Shown in pieces: positions 8,594 to 17,998 of a stretch of DNA of 36,618 nt (position 1 is its first letter; every line of letters begins with the position of its first letter). The notes beneath the pieces are model-generated. The model worked only from the letters and a program-made list of their open reading frames with translations. It ran no database searches and was not told where the DNA came from. Origin of the DNA: Haemophilus sp. HMSC068C11 (GTDB taxonomy: Bacteria; Pseudomonadota; Gammaproteobacteria; Enterobacterales; Pasteurellaceae); the NCBI RefSeq assembly GCF_001815355.1, contig NZ_KV820361.1:170330-206947 (forward strand), given 5' to 3'. Both the position numbers and the translations under genes were made by a program.

Positions 8594-10108
8594 TTATAAA
8601 TATTTTGCGGCAAGTTGCAAAATTTCTTCTTGAGACGTTTTTGCCGTTTCAACGATGCCGGCAACACGACCGTTGCTCATGACCAAAATTCGGTCAGTTA
8701 CGCCTAATAATTCAGGCATTTCTGATGAAATCATGATGATGCCTTTATCTTTTTTAGCGAGTTCTTGAATGAGCTGATAAATTTCAAATTTTGCCCCAAT
8801 ATCAATACCACGAGTTGGTTCATCGAGCATTAAGATATCTGGTTGGGTTAAAAGCCAACGACCGATAATCACTTTTTGTTGGTTACCACCAGAAAGCGAG
8901 CCAATCGTTGTTTTGTGAGAAGGTGTTTTTACGTTCATCGCATCAATCACCCACTGTGTATCGCTTGCCATTTTTTTGTTGCTGAGCAATTTCCAAGGGG
9001 TGAGGTAAGATTTCATATTTGAAATCAAAGAGTTGAATTCAATACTTAGGTTTGAATAAATCCCGGTTGAACGACGTTCTTCAGTTACCAAAGCAAAACC
9101 GTGATTAATCGCCTCAAGTGCGGTATGATTTTTCACGATTTTTCCGTTGAGCTTAATCGTCCCTTCTTTTAATTCACGCACACCAAAAATCGCTTCCACA
9201 ATATCGGTTCGTTTTGCACCAACAAGACCTGCAATACCTAAAATTTCACCTTTGCGTAAATTAAAGGAAACATCTTGAATAGAAGGTTGGTTCACCGCAG
9301 TTAAATGTTCCACTTCAAGTGTGATTTCTTTTGGTACGTTAGTTCTTTCAGGGAAACGTTGTGTTAATTCACGGCCTACCATCATTGAAACAATTTCTTC
9401 CATGGTGGTGCCTTTAACTTGAACAGTATTGATCCATTTACCATCACGAAGAATGGTGATTTCATCACAAATTTTAAAGATTTCATCCATTTTGTGTGAA
9501 ATATAGATAATGCCACAACCGCGATCTTTTAATTTTTGAATAATTTTGAAAAGATGTTCCACTTCTTTTTCTGAAAGTGAGGATGTTGGCTCATCCATAA
9601 TTACGATTTTAGCGTTATAAGAGAACGCTTTCGCAATTTCGATCATCTGCATTTGTGAAACGGAAAGTTTGGCCACTTTTTCTTTTGGATCAACATCAAT
9701 ATCCAATTCATCGAAAATAGCTTTGGTATCACGATACATTTTGGCGTGATCCACAAAAGGACCTTTAAGTGGGTAGCGACCCAACCATAAGTTATCCATT
9801 ACACTGGTTTGACGCACCAAGTTAAGTTCTTGGTGAACCATTGAAATCCCATTTTCAAGGGCTTCTTTTGATGTTTTAAAATCAACAGGTTTGCCTAAGA
9901 ATAAAATTTCACCTTCGTCTTTTGCATAAATTCCGAAGAGGCATTTTAATAATGTAGATTTACCCGCCCCGTTTTCGCCCATCAAGGCGTGAACAGAGTG
10001 AGAACGAACTGTTAGATTGGCGTGATCAAGGGCTTTTACACCGGGGAAAGACTTACTGACATCCGTCATTGTCAGTAGTACATCACTGTCTTGGGTTTGA
10101 GTTGTCAT
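8594..10108 (-). CDS. mglA: Galactose/methyl-galactoside ABC transporter ATPase MglA
   Basis: The ATPase of the galactose importer, with two fused nucleotide-binding domains. From the chosen start it is 504 residues (E. coli 506). Domain 1 has Walker [10 protein letters not shown] (44-52), signature [16 protein letters not shown] and Walker [12 protein letters not shown]. Domain 2 has the degenerate site [12 protein letters not shown] and signature [15 protein letters not shown], as usual in sugar transporters. I chose the ATG at 10108 because GAGG lies six bases upstream and homologues start just before the SDVLLTM block. The longer frame to 10177 runs through an intergenic hairpin. It carries an uptake signal at 9116-9124. 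Confidence 0.97.
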   Translation of the reverse strand: MTTQTQDSDVLLTMTDVSKSFPGVKALDHANLTVRSHSVHALMGENGAGKSTLLKCLFGIYAKDEGEILFLGKPVDFKTSKEALENGISMVHQELNLVRQTSVMDNLWLGRYPLKGPFVDHAKMYRDTKAIFDELDIDVDPKEKVAKLSVSQMQMIEIAKAFSYNAKIVIMDEPTSSLSEKEVEHLFKIIQKLKDRGCGIIYISHKMDEIFKICDEITILRDGKWINTVQVKGTTMEEIVSMMVGRELTQRFPERTNVPKEITLEVEHLTAVNQPSIQDVSFNLRKGEILGIAGLVGAKRTDIVEAIFGVRELKEGTIKLNGKIVKNHTALEAINHGFALVTEERRSTGIYSNLSIEFNSLISNMKSYLTPWKLLSNKKMASDTQWVIDAMNVKTPSHKTTIGSLSGGNQQKVIIGRWLLTQPDILMLDEPTRGIDIGAKFEIYQLIQELAKKDKGIIMISSEMPELLGVTDRILVMSNGRVAGIVETAKTSQEEILQLAAKYL

Positions 10109-10125
10109 ATCCAACCTCATCAAAA

Positions 10126-10159
10126 AGGGGGAAAGGGAATTTGGGTTTCCTTTCCCCCT
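10126..10159 (-). other. Stem-loop between mglB and mglA
   Basis: AGGGGGAAAGG (10126-10136) and CCTTTCCCCCT (10149-10159) make an 11-pair stem with a 12-base loop in the mglB-mglA gap. No U-run follows on the transcribed strand. A strong hairpin here is expected to protect the mglB message, so that much more binding protein than ATPase is made, a common pattern in ABC importer operons. Confidence 0.65.
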
Positions 10160-10186
10160 AAAATTAAAGAAAAGCAATAGATTTTC

Positions 10187-11182
10187 TTATTTTAAGAATT
10201 CACTTAGGTTATCTTTATCTACACCAACATAAGGGATACGTACCACACGGTTTTCTAATTTCCATTGTGTACCTTCTGTTGCTGCTTTACCGTTAGCAAG
10301 GTTTGCAGAAAGTTGAACAACTGCTTTACCTTGGTTAACACCATCGTTTAACACAGTACCAGCAATTTCGCCTTTCTTAACTAATTGAAGCACTTCTGGT
10401 AATGCATCTACACCAAAGATTGGTAATTTTTTACCGTGTGCTTTGGTTGCTTCTAATGCACCTAATGCCATACCGTCATTATTTGAAATAATCATTTCAA
10501 TTTCGTTAGCTTTAGAGCTAGATAACCATGCATCCACTTTATCTTTTGCCATTGCTGCATCCCACATACCGGTATCAATAAATAATTGTTCGGTAGGAAT
10601 ACCTTTAGCATTTAATTGCTCAATCACATATTTAGTACGTGCTTCAGCATCTGGGTGGCCTGGTTCACCTTTTAATAATACATATTGGATTTTACCGTCT
10701 TTGTTTAAGTCTAAGGCAGGCATTGCTTTCCATTGTTTTGCAATTAAATCACCTTGGATTAAACCAGATTCTTTCGGGTCTGTACCAACATAGTAAGCGT
10801 GATCGTAGCTACCAATTGCTTTAGCACCTGGATCTTTATTGAAGAAAACAACAGGAATGTCATCTTGTTTCGCTTTGTTGATAACAGTTGAAGCTGCTGC
10901 TGGGTCTACTAAGTTAATCGCTAAAGCTTTTACACCTTTAGAAAGCAAACCATCTACTTGGTCATTTTGAATAGATTGTGCATTTTGAGAGTCATTCATT
11001 AATAACTCAATGCCGCCAAGCGCTTTCGCTTCTTTATCGATTTCTTTACGCATTAATGACATGAAGTTGTCATCATATTTATAAATGGTAACACCAATAC
11101 GGTTATCGGCTGCGAAACCTGAAGTTGCTGAACCTAAACCGATTGCTAAAGCGACCGCACTTAATACTGCTGTTTTTTTCAT
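10187..11182 (-). CDS. mglB: Periplasmic galactose-binding protein MglB
   Basis: The periplasmic receptor for galactose and glucose that feeds MglAC. From ATG 11182 it has 331 residues (E. coli 332). Residues 1-24 form a Sec signal peptide ([15 protein letters not shown]..., cleavage near GFA-AD). The mature part starts with the family block [14 protein letters not shown] and contains [17 protein letters not shown] (calcium-site loop) and FFNKDPG. GGAG lies eight bases before this ATG. The longer frame to 11278 would run through the promoter and destroy the signal peptide's position. It is the first gene of mglBAC. Confidence 0.97.
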   Translation of the reverse strand: MKKTAVLSAVALAIGLGSATSGFAADNRIGVTIYKYDDNFMSLMRKEIDKEAKALGGIELLMNDSQNAQSIQNDQVDGLLSKGVKALAINLVDPAAASTVINKAKQDDIPVVFFNKDPGAKAIGSYDHAYYVGTDPKESGLIQGDLIAKQWKAMPALDLNKDGKIQYVLLKGEPGHPDAEARTKYVIEQLNAKGIPTEQLFIDTGMWDAAMAKDKVDAWLSSSKANEIEMIISNNDGMALGALEATKAHGKKLPIFGVDALPEVLQLVKKGEIAGTVLNDGVNQGKAVVQLSANLANGKAATEGTQWKLENRVVRIPYVGVDKDNLSEFLK

Positions 11183-11266
11183 AAAAACGCTCCTATGTAG
11201 AGAAAGAGATTTTATTGTTGATTTTTTATATATCAAATAAGGAATGTTGCGTACATCTATTGCAAC

Positions 11267-11279
11267 TGAATGCATCATA
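11267..11279 (-). promoter_or_regulatory. CRP-dependent promoter of mglBAC
   Basis: On the minus strand TATGAT (11274-11279) is a good -10 element, placing the start of transcription near 11267. This sets the perfect CRP site centre (11308.5) at -41.5 and the Gal operator centre (11327.5) at about -60.5. There is no good -35 element, as expected for class II CRP activation. Confidence 0.65.
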
Positions 11280-11300
11280 ACGAAATCAAAACTGTTAATC

Positions 11301-11316
11301 TGTGATCAAACTCACA
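11301..11316 (-). promoter_or_regulatory. CRP-binding site, mgl promoter (centre about -41.5)
   Basis: TGTGATCAAACTCACA is a full match to the core TGTGA-N6-TCACA of the CRP consensus. Its position relative to the inferred mgl -10 is that of a class II activator site. Confidence 0.88.
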
Positions 11317-11319
11317 TAA

Positions 11320-11335
11320 ATGAAAACGATTACAT
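11320..11335 (-). promoter_or_regulatory. Gal repressor operator of mglBAC
   Basis: TGAAAACGATTACA (11321-11334) matches the GalR/GalS half-site pattern TGTAANCGNTTNCA with one mismatch. It lies directly behind the CRP site. The adjacent LacI-family gene galS is the likely source of the repressor. Confidence 0.75.
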
Positions 11336-11350
11336 AGCAATGTTTAAATT

Positions 11351-11366
11351 TGTGATCTCTATCACG
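11351..11366 (-). promoter_or_regulatory. Second CRP-like site, overlapping the galS stop codon
   Basis: TGTGATCTCTATCACG matches TGTGA-N6-TCACA with one mismatch. It is 50 bases upstream of the first CRP site (centre about -91.5 from the inferred mgl start). Bases 11362-11364 are the galS stop codon. Confidence 0.55.
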
Positions 11367-12369
11367 GTTTTATTGCATTTTCTACGGAAAAACGTCTCAC
11401 CAATGTTGGATTAAATTGCACAACAGTCGGTGTGACAATAGACGAATCGACTAAACTTAACGCTAGTTTTGCCGCATAATTTGCCATTAAATCAATTGGA
11501 TATCTAATTGTAGTGAGTTTGGGGATTAAATATCGAGCAATCGGCATATCATCAAATCCCACAATGGAAAATTGTTTCGGGACTTTGATATTGTTTTCAT
11601 TTAAAACAGAAATTGCACCCGCTGCCATGGTATCGTTATAGGCCACCACAGCGGTTAAATTGGAGTTGTAGCTTAATAAATCAATCATGGCTTTTTCACC
11701 ACCTTCAAAATCAGGCGAATTATGCACAATAGCTTGTTCTACAATGGGGAAGTTATGCGTTTCTAAGGCCTCTAAGTAGCCTTCCTTGCGCTCAGTTTCA
11801 TCTAAGATGCCGTGATTGGAACCAATATAGGCGATGTGCTTATGGCCATAACGAATCAGCATTTCAGTGGCAAGATAGGTACCTTGGCGGTTATCAAGGC
11901 TGACGCAACGATTTTCATAACCCGCAATCACGCGGTTAATTACCACCATACCAGGTACATTTTCTAAATAATGCTGTAACTCTTCGTCAGAAAGGGCTTT
12001 GGAATGAACGACCAGACAGCTGCAACGCTTGCGTAGCAAGGTATCAATGGCTTCACGCTCTTTTTCTGCATGATGGTATCCAATGCCGATCAAAATCGTT
12101 TTTTGATGCTCTTCAGCGACTTTATCGACCGATTTAACCAAGATAGCAAAGAACGGATCCGTTACATCGGTAACCACCACGCCAATGGTATCAGTATTTT
12201 GTACTGCCAGAGCTTGTGCGTTTGCATTGGGTTGATAATTTAAGACTTCCATCGCGCGTTGTACCGAGTAACGGGTTTTTTCACTCACAGATGGGGAGCG
12301 ATTAATCACCCGGGAAACAGTGGCAACCGACACGCAAGCTAATTCAGCAACATCTCGAATTGTAGGCAT
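11362..12369 (-). CDS. galS: Galactose operon repressor, LacI family (GalS/GalR)
   Basis: A LacI-family repressor that releases DNA when galactose is present. With the ATG at 12369 it has 335 residues. Its helix-turn-helix starts [20 protein letters not shown], followed by hinge helix NANAQALA. The effector domain contains the Gal-subfamily signatures [20 protein letters not shown]-like [11 protein letters not shown] and [15 protein letters not shown]. An in-frame ATG at 12387 adds six residues, but lacks a good ribosome site; GAGAG precedes 12369. It stands between mglBAC and galTKM, where Gal operators occur at three places. Its own promoter also contains such an operator. Confidence 0.92.
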   Translation of the reverse strand: MPTIRDVAELACVSVATVSRVINRSPSVSEKTRYSVQRAMEVLNYQPNANAQALAVQNTDTIGVVVTDVTDPFFAILVKSVDKVAEEHQKTILIGIGYHHAEKEREAIDTLLRKRCSCLVVHSKALSDEELQHYLENVPGMVVINRVIAGYENRCVSLDNRQGTYLATEMLIRYGHKHIAYIGSNHGILDETERKEGYLEALETHNFPIVEQAIVHNSPDFEGGEKAMIDLLSYNSNLTAVVAYNDTMAAGAISVLNENNIKVPKQFSIVGFDDMPIARYLIPKLTTIRYPIDLMANYAAKLALSLVDSSIVTPTVVQFNPTLVRRFSVENAIKP

Positions 12370-12402
12370 AACAGGGCTCTCATTCATTTTTTCATACTAA
12401 TT

Positions 12403-12439
12403 ATCATAGTAAATTTGAATAAAATTGAAAGCGGTTACT
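12403..12439 (-). promoter_or_regulatory. galS promoter with overlapping Gal operator
   Basis: On the minus strand TATGAT (12403-12408) is a likely -10 element. The operator-like sequence TGAAAGCGGTTACT (12426-12439) has two mismatches from TGTAANCGNTTNCA and covers the -35 position 17 bases away. This suggests repression of galS by its own product. Confidence 0.5.
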
Positions 12440-12499
12440 TTCAAAAATGCTACATTCGTCACAAAAAACTGATTGGATGAGCGGCTTATTTCCTGATTT

Positions 12500-12515
12500 T
12501 GTGATAATGATCACG
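12500..12515 (+). promoter_or_regulatory. CRP-binding site of the galTKM promoter
   Basis: TGTGATAATGATCACG matches TGTGA-N6-TCACA with one mismatch. With TATCTT at 12536-12541 as -10 and transcription starting near 12549, the site is centred at about -41.5. The same sequence holds TGAT-N4-ATCA, the FNR core, so some response to anoxia cannot be excluded. Confidence 0.75.
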
Positions 12516-12555
12516 GTTTATTTTTTTTAATTTGTTATCTTATGAGAAAATTTTT

Positions 12556-13631
<1,076 letters not shown>

Positions 13632-13640
13632 GAAACCCTT

Positions 13641-13661
13641 TCCCTCTTGAGTTAAGAGGGA
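13641..13661 (+). other. CCCTCTT/AAGAGGG stem-loop between galT and galK
   Basis: TCCCTCTT (13641-13648) and AAGAGGGA (13654-13661) form an eight-pair stem with loop GAGTT, nine bases after the galT stop codon. No T-run follows, so read-through to galK is expected. It belongs to a group of similar hairpins in this window (17951-17973, 28759-28784). Confidence 0.6.
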
Positions 13662-13685
13662 GTGTGAAAGATAAAGGAAAATAAT

Positions 13686-14840
13686 ATGACTCCAGTCCAA
13701 AAATCCCAACACATTTTTACGCAAAAATATAACAAGCAACCTGAACTGACAGTGTATGCGCCAGGTCGTGTGAACATTATCGGCGAACATACCGACTACA
13801 ATGATGGCTTTGTGATGCCTTGTGCAATCAATTATGGTACAGCCATTGCGGGATCAAAACGTGCTGATCATATTTGGAATGTTTATGCCGCAGATCTTGA
13901 TCTTGAGGATACCTTTTCTCTTGATGAAGATTTCCCTCAAAGTGAGCAAAAATGGGCAAATTATGTGCGTGGTGTGGTGAAATTTATTCAAGAACGTTAC
14001 CCACAATTTAAACAAGGTGCTGATTTAGTGATTTCTGGAAATGTACCACATTCTTCTGGTTTGAGTTCTTCTGCTGCGCTTGAAGTAGCGACGGGTAAGT
14101 TCTGCCAACAACTCAGTGATTTACCTTTAACACATACAGAAATTGCTTTAATTGGTCAAAAAGCTGAAAACAAATTTGTAGGCGCAAATTGCGGAAACAT
14201 GGATCAATTAATTTCTGCTTTAGGACAAAAAGATCATCTCTTAATGATTGATTGCCGTAGCTTAGAAACACAGCCAACGCCTGTGCCGAAAGATGTCGCT
14301 GTTATCATTGTGAACTCAAATGTACCCCATGATTTAGTGACGGGTGAATACAATACACGCCGTTGGCAATGTGAAAAAGCGGCAGAATTCTTTGGTGTGA
14401 AAGCGTTGCGTGATGTGTCAGTAGAAGAATTCCAAAAAAGAGAAGCAGAATTGACCGCACTTAATTCTTTAGTGGCTAAACGTGCACGTCATGTGGTGAC
14501 TGAAAACCAACGCGTACTTGATGCCGTTGAAGCCTTAAAACATAACGATTTAACAAAATTAGGCGAGTTAATGGGGCAATCTCATGAGTCCATGCGTGAT
14601 GATTTCGAGATTACCGTGCCACAAATCGATTATCTTGTTGAACTTGCTCAATTAGTGATCGGTAAAACTGGTGGCGCAAGAATGACAGGTGGTGGTTTCG
14701 GTGGTTGCATTGTTGCCCTTGCACCTCATGATAAAGTTGAAGAAGTGCGTAAAATTATTGCCGATAATTATGAGAAACAAACGGGTTTAAAAGAAGATTT
14801 CTACGTTTGCACAGCCTCACAAGGAGTGAGTCTATGCTAG
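13686..14840 (+). CDS. galK: Galactokinase GalK
   Basis: Phosphorylates galactose at C1 with ATP, the first committed Leloir step. It is a GHMP-family kinase with 384 residues (E. coli 382). Motif 1 is [15 protein letters not shown] (27-41), motif 2 the phosphate loop [12 protein letters not shown] (122-133), catalytic base Asp173 lies in NMDQL, and motif 3 is [22 protein letters not shown] precedes the ATG. The last seven bases overlap galM. Confidence 0.98.
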   Translation: MTPVQKSQHIFTQKYNKQPELTVYAPGRVNIIGEHTDYNDGFVMPCAINYGTAIAGSKRADHIWNVYAADLDLEDTFSLDEDFPQSEQKWANYVRGVVKFIQERYPQFKQGADLVISGNVPHSSGLSSSAALEVATGKFCQQLSDLPLTHTEIALIGQKAENKFVGANCGNMDQLISALGQKDHLLMIDCRSLETQPTPVPKDVAVIIVNSNVPHDLVTGEYNTRRWQCEKAAEFFGVKALRDVSVEEFQKREAELTALNSLVAKRARHVVTENQRVLDAVEALKHNDLTKLGELMGQSHESMRDDFEITVPQIDYLVELAQLVIGKTGGARMTGGGFGGCIVALAPHDKVEEVRKIIADNYEKQTGLKEDFYVCTASQGVSLC

Positions 14841-15859
14841 AAAAAACGGCGTTCAATGCACCAGATGGACAGCCTTATCAACTTGTTCAACTTACCAATT
14901 CAAATGGCATGACCGTGCAATTTATGGATTGGGGAGCGACTTGGCTTTCTTGCAAAGTCCCGGTGAATGGGGAGTTGCGAGAAGTGTTACTCGGCTGCAA
15001 AGGGGAGGATTATCCTCATCAAACTGCTTATTTGGGTGCAAGCGTAGGACGTTATGCAAATCGTATCGCTAACGCCCAATTTGAATTGGGTAAACGAACA
15101 ATCCAGCTGGTCGCTAATCAAGGCAAACATCAATTACATGGTGGCAAAGAAGGCTTTGATAAACGTCGTTGGAAAGTCGAAGAGTGCGGTCAGAATTTTG
15201 TGCGTTTTTCCCTTGTGTCTCCCGATGGTGATCAAGGTTTTGAAGGTAATGTACAAGTTAATGTACTTTACACGCTGAGCGATGAAAATAGCGTAAAAAT
15301 TGAATACGAAGCCGAAAGTGATAAAGATACCGCGCTGAACTTAACAAACCACGCTTATTTCAATTTGGAAAATGCTGAGCAGGGTAGTGATGTGAGAAAT
15401 CATACACTACGCCTTAATGCGGATTTCTATTTACCGGTTGATGGTGAAGGCATCCCAAATTCACCACTTAAACATGTGGTGAATACCAGCTTTGATTTTC
15501 GTGTGGCAAAACTAATCGCACAAGATTTCCAACAAGGCGATCAAGTGGTAACAAAAGGTTACGATCAGTCCTTTATCGTCAATAAAGCATGGCAAAAGCC
15601 TTGTGTATTATTGACTTCCCCTAATGAAGATTTAAGCCTTGAAGTGCTCACATCCCAAGCTGCGTTACAGGTTTATACGGGAAACTATCTTGCCGGCACT
15701 CCAACTCGTGAAGGTGGTACTTATCAAGATTTTAGCGGCATAGCCCTTGAAACCCAATGCCTTCCCGATACCCCAAACCACCCTGAGTGGCAGAATTATG
15801 GTGGTATTCAAAAAGCTGGTGAACGCTATTACCAGTGGACTGAATTTAGGTTTAAATAG
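14834..15859 (+). CDS. galM: Aldose 1-epimerase (mutarotase) GalM
   Basis: Interconverts beta- and alpha-galactose so that galactokinase receives its substrate. From ATG 14834 it has 341 residues (E. coli 346). The sugar-binding and catalytic region includes [37 protein letters not shown] (catalytic His) and [15 protein letters not shown] (catalytic Glu). AAGGAG (14821-14826) lies seven bases before this ATG, so it is preferred to an in-frame start at 14807 within galK. It overlaps the galK end, suggesting coupled translation. Confidence 0.96.
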   Translation: MLEKTAFNAPDGQPYQLVQLTNSNGMTVQFMDWGATWLSCKVPVNGELREVLLGCKGEDYPHQTAYLGASVGRYANRIANAQFELGKRTIQLVANQGKHQLHGGKEGFDKRRWKVEECGQNFVRFSLVSPDGDQGFEGNVQVNVLYTLSDENSVKIEYEAESDKDTALNLTNHAYFNLENAEQGSDVRNHTLRLNADFYLPVDGEGIPNSPLKHVVNTSFDFRVAKLIAQDFQQGDQVVTKGYDQSFIVNKAWQKPCVLLTSPNEDLSLEVLTSQAALQVYTGNYLAGTPTREGGTYQDFSGIALETQCLPDTPNHPEWQNYGGIQKAGERYYQWTEFRFK

Positions 15860-15875
15860 GTAATCCTTGAAAAGG

Positions 15876-15920
15876 AAAGTGCGGTTAAAAATAACGGTGT
15901 TTTTAACCGCACTTTGTTTT
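15876..15920. terminator. Terminator of galTKM made of two uptake signals
   Basis: AAAGTGCGGTTAAAAA (15876-15891) and TTTTTAACCGCACTTT (15900-15915) form a perfect 16-pair stem with an eight-base loop, followed by GTTTTT. It starts 16 bases after the galM stop codon and marks the boundary between the gal operon and the toxin remnant. Confidence 0.9.
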
Positions 15921-15932
15921 TAGTATTATTAA

Positions 15933-16399
15933 CTAGCTCCTACATTAAATTGTTCTCAAACAAAGACTATTAAAGTTGATTTTGATGAAACTAGAATAAA
16001 AAATAGTGAGGCACATAAAATCGTAAATAATTTAGATGTAAATTCACATTATGAATTAAGTAACGGTATAAAATTTAAAACTAATGATTACGGTTATGTT
16101 GGAGAAATTTGGTAATGTTGGAGGGTATATTCAAGCTTGTAGATATAGAGGAACAGGTAACCGCTATAATTTATTTCCACAAAATAGAAATTTAAATAAT
16201 TCAGTTTATAAAGCATATTATTGAAAATATCGTAAAAAAAGTTGTTGATACAGGTACAGTATTAGATGTTGTAATTAAATTTGAGCGATCAACACCTAAC
16301 TCACCTAGACCAGATAAACTGAGAGTTACGATTGGGGTAGAAGGTAGTAAGTATAGATATGTTAATGTATTTAAAAACCAGTATGGTGGAGGTAAATAA
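15933..16399 (+). pseudogene. Broken C-terminal nuclease toxin domain (DNA/RNA non-specific endonuclease type)
   Basis: Three reading frames in series encode one recognisable domain. Frame A (15933-16112) ends in NDYGYVGEIW-stop. Frame B (from 16114) encodes NVGGYIQACRYRGTGNRYN and NLFPQNRNLNNSVYKAYY-stop at 16222-16224. Frame C (from 16223) encodes ENIVKKVVDTGTVLDVVIKF, then RPDKLRVTIGVEGSKYRYVN, and ends at TAA 16397-16399. The blocks resemble the Endonuclea_NS_2-type nuclease domains at the C-termini of contact-dependent and other polymorphic toxins, where GGHIxAxxxxGxxxxxNLxPQNxNxN is the core. The catalytic His position reads Tyr, and some residues before it seem to be missing. There is no start, secretion domain or upstream toxin body. 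The stop codon touches the next gene's ATG. I infer a dead fragment of a toxin gene. Confidence 0.78.
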
Positions 16400-16750
16400 A
16401 TGCAAAAGCAATTTGATTTGTTAAATGAAATCTGTTCAATATTTTTTTCAGCACCTGAAAAATTTGATTCATTAGAATATGAATATAAATTTAATCCTGA
16501 GGAGAATTGGGTTGGAGCAAAACTAGGGACTATGTTTCAAGGAAAAGTTGTATATCTAACATTAGCTGAACAGGATGAAGATAGAATCGCGGATTTATGT
16601 CAGCAATTGCACGATGAAATGCAAAACCATACTAGTGGTGATTGGCGAAAGTTTATTTTAACGCTCAATGAGAAAGGAGAAGCAAAAACACAATTTATCT
16701 ATGATATTCAGTCTTGTATGGATGATATTTTAAAAGATGAAATTTCATAA
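16400..16750 (+). CDS. Probable immunity protein of the adjacent nuclease toxin (YezG/DUF600-like)
   Basis: A 116-residue acidic, soluble protein without signal peptide or membrane segment. It begins MQKQFDLLNEICSIFF, at the base after the toxin remnant's stop codon. The C-terminal part WRKFILTLNEKGEAKTQFIYD resembles the end of YezG/DUF600 immunity proteins, which pair with nuclease toxins of this kind. GGAGG (16387-16391) lies eight bases before the ATG and inside the toxin reading frame, the usual toxin-immunity layout. The frame is intact although the toxin is broken. Family assignment is by eye; an immunity role is a well-supported inference from position. No other gene follows it in an operon. 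Confidence 0.68.
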   Translation: MQKQFDLLNEICSIFFSAPEKFDSLEYEYKFNPEENWVGAKLGTMFQGKVVYLTLAEQDEDRIADLCQQLHDEMQNHTSGDWRKFILTLNEKGEAKTQFIYDIQSCMDDILKDEIS

Positions 16751-16880
16751 CTAGCAAAGTTGGGAAGAACCCCGAATATTTTATGTTTTTTGCTTATTCG
16801 TAAGTGTGAACCTTTAGTTCCACTCCAATACTAATTTATGAAATATCTGTGCGATATATAATTAGAAGTATCTAAGTATC

Positions 16881-16942
16881 AAGTGCGGTCAATTTTTTAG
16901 TGAGTTAAAAAACTTCTTAGAAATTAACCGCACTTTATTTTC
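16881..16942. terminator. Hairpin bounded by two opposed uptake signals upstream of corC
   Basis: AAGTGCGGT (16881-16889) and ACCGCACTT (16927-16935) can close a larger structure that has an inner hairpin TTTTTTA/TTAAAAAA (16893-16912). TTATTTT follows. It could terminate transcription from the immunity gene. The remaining gap 16751-16880 shows nothing I recognise. Confidence 0.5.
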
Positions 16943-17027
16943 AGCCATTTAGCTTAAGTTTTTTGCGATTTTTGTCAAAATATGCTACTTTTTACGCAGT
17001 CAATCCTACAGTAACACATTTAATTTT

Positions 17028-17924
17028 ATGAACGAAGAACATTCGAGTAATCAAACTGAAACAACTAAAAAATCTTTTTTCCAATCACTTATTGGCCGCT
17101 TTTTCCAAGGTGAGCTGAAAAATCGTGAAGAACTCGTGGAAGTGATTCGCGATTCTGAACAAAACGATTTAATCGATCAAAACACTCGCGAGATGATTGA
17201 AGGGGTAATGGAAATCGCGGAGCTTCGTGTGCGCGATATCATGATTCCACGCTCGCAAATTGTATTTATTGAATCGAATCAAGATCTCGATGCCTGTTTG
17301 AATACGATTATAGAATCTGCTCACTCGCGTTTTCCTGTGATTGCAGATACGGATGACCGCGATAATATTGAAGGTATTTTGCACGCAAAAGATTTGCTTA
17401 AGTTTTTACGTGAAGATGCGGAAGAGTTCGAACTGTCCAAGTTGTTACGTCCAGTTGTGATTGTGCCGGAAAGTAAACGTGTCGATCGTATGTTAAAAGA
17501 TTTTCGTTCTGAGCGTTTCCATATGGCGATCGTGGTGGATGAGTTTGGTGCGGTATCAGGTTTGGTGACTATCGAAGATATTCTCGAACAAATTGTGGGT
17601 GATATTGAAGACGAGTTCGATGAGGAAGATGTCGCCGATATTCGTCAGCTTTCTCGTCATACTTATGCGGTGCGTGCACTAACAGATATTGATGATTTTA
17701 ATGCGCAATTTAATACGCATTTTGATGATGAAGAAGTGGATACCATTGGCGGTTTGATTATGCAAGCCTTTGGTTATTTGCCTAAACGTGGTGAAGAAAT
17801 CACCTTAGAAAATATTCAGTTTAAGGTGACTTCTGCCGATAGTCGTCGTTTAATTCAGGTACGCGTAACCGTGCCAGATGAGCATTTATCGGATATGGAA
17901 GGCGTGGAAGAACAAGCTGAATAA
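17028..17924 (+). CDS. corC: CorC-type CBS-domain protein (HlyC/CorC family)
   Basis: A cytoplasmic 298-residue protein of the CorC family, linked to magnesium and cobalt homeostasis in enterobacteria and, in related proteins, to membrane and lipoprotein functions. It has two CBS domains (about residues 65-190; for example [20 protein letters not shown] and [20 protein letters not shown]), an acidic linker EDEFDEED and a C-terminal CorC_HlyC domain including [21 protein letters not shown]. coli CorC has 292 residues. It is followed by lnt, the standard gamma-proteobacterial neighbour (with ybeY/ybeZ elsewhere). Confidence 0.93.
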   Translation: MNEEHSSNQTETTKKSFFQSLIGRFFQGELKNREELVEVIRDSEQNDLIDQNTREMIEGVMEIAELRVRDIMIPRSQIVFIESNQDLDACLNTIIESAHSRFPVIADTDDRDNIEGILHAKDLLKFLREDAEEFELSKLLRPVVIVPESKRVDRMLKDFRSERFHMAIVVDEFGAVSGLVTIEDILEQIVGDIEDEFDEEDVADIRQLSRHTYAVRALTDIDDFNAQFNTHFDDEEVDTIGGLIMQAFGYLPKRGEEITLENIQFKVTSADSRRLIQVRVTVPDEHLSDMEGVEEQAE

Positions 17925-17950
17925 GTTGTTCAGTCTAATCATATTCTTAG

Positions 17951-17985
17951 CCCCCTCTTTGCTGAAGAGGGGGAATGTTTTTTTA
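17951..17985 (+). terminator. CCCCCTCTT/AAGAGGGGG hairpin between corC and lnt
   Basis: CCCCCTCTT (17951-17959) and AAGAGGGGG (17965-17973) form a nine-pair stem with loop TGCTG, followed by AATGTTTTTTTA. This has the form of an intrinsic terminator, so lnt may be expressed at a lower level or from read-through. It belongs to the same stem family as 13641-13661 and 28759-28784. Confidence 0.75.
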
Positions 17986-17998
17986 TAGTATTGATAAA

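Noticed and set aside
10109-10177. N-terminal extension of MglA
   Set aside because: It encodes the intergenic stem-loop and has no family counterpart; the ATG at 10108 has a good ribosome site.
11183-11278. N-terminal extension of MglB
   Set aside because: It would precede the signal peptide and overlaps the inferred mgl promoter and start of transcription.
16751-16880. Possible extra gene or small RNA after the immunity gene
   Set aside because: No open frame of note, no promoter-terminator pair and no structure that I recognise.
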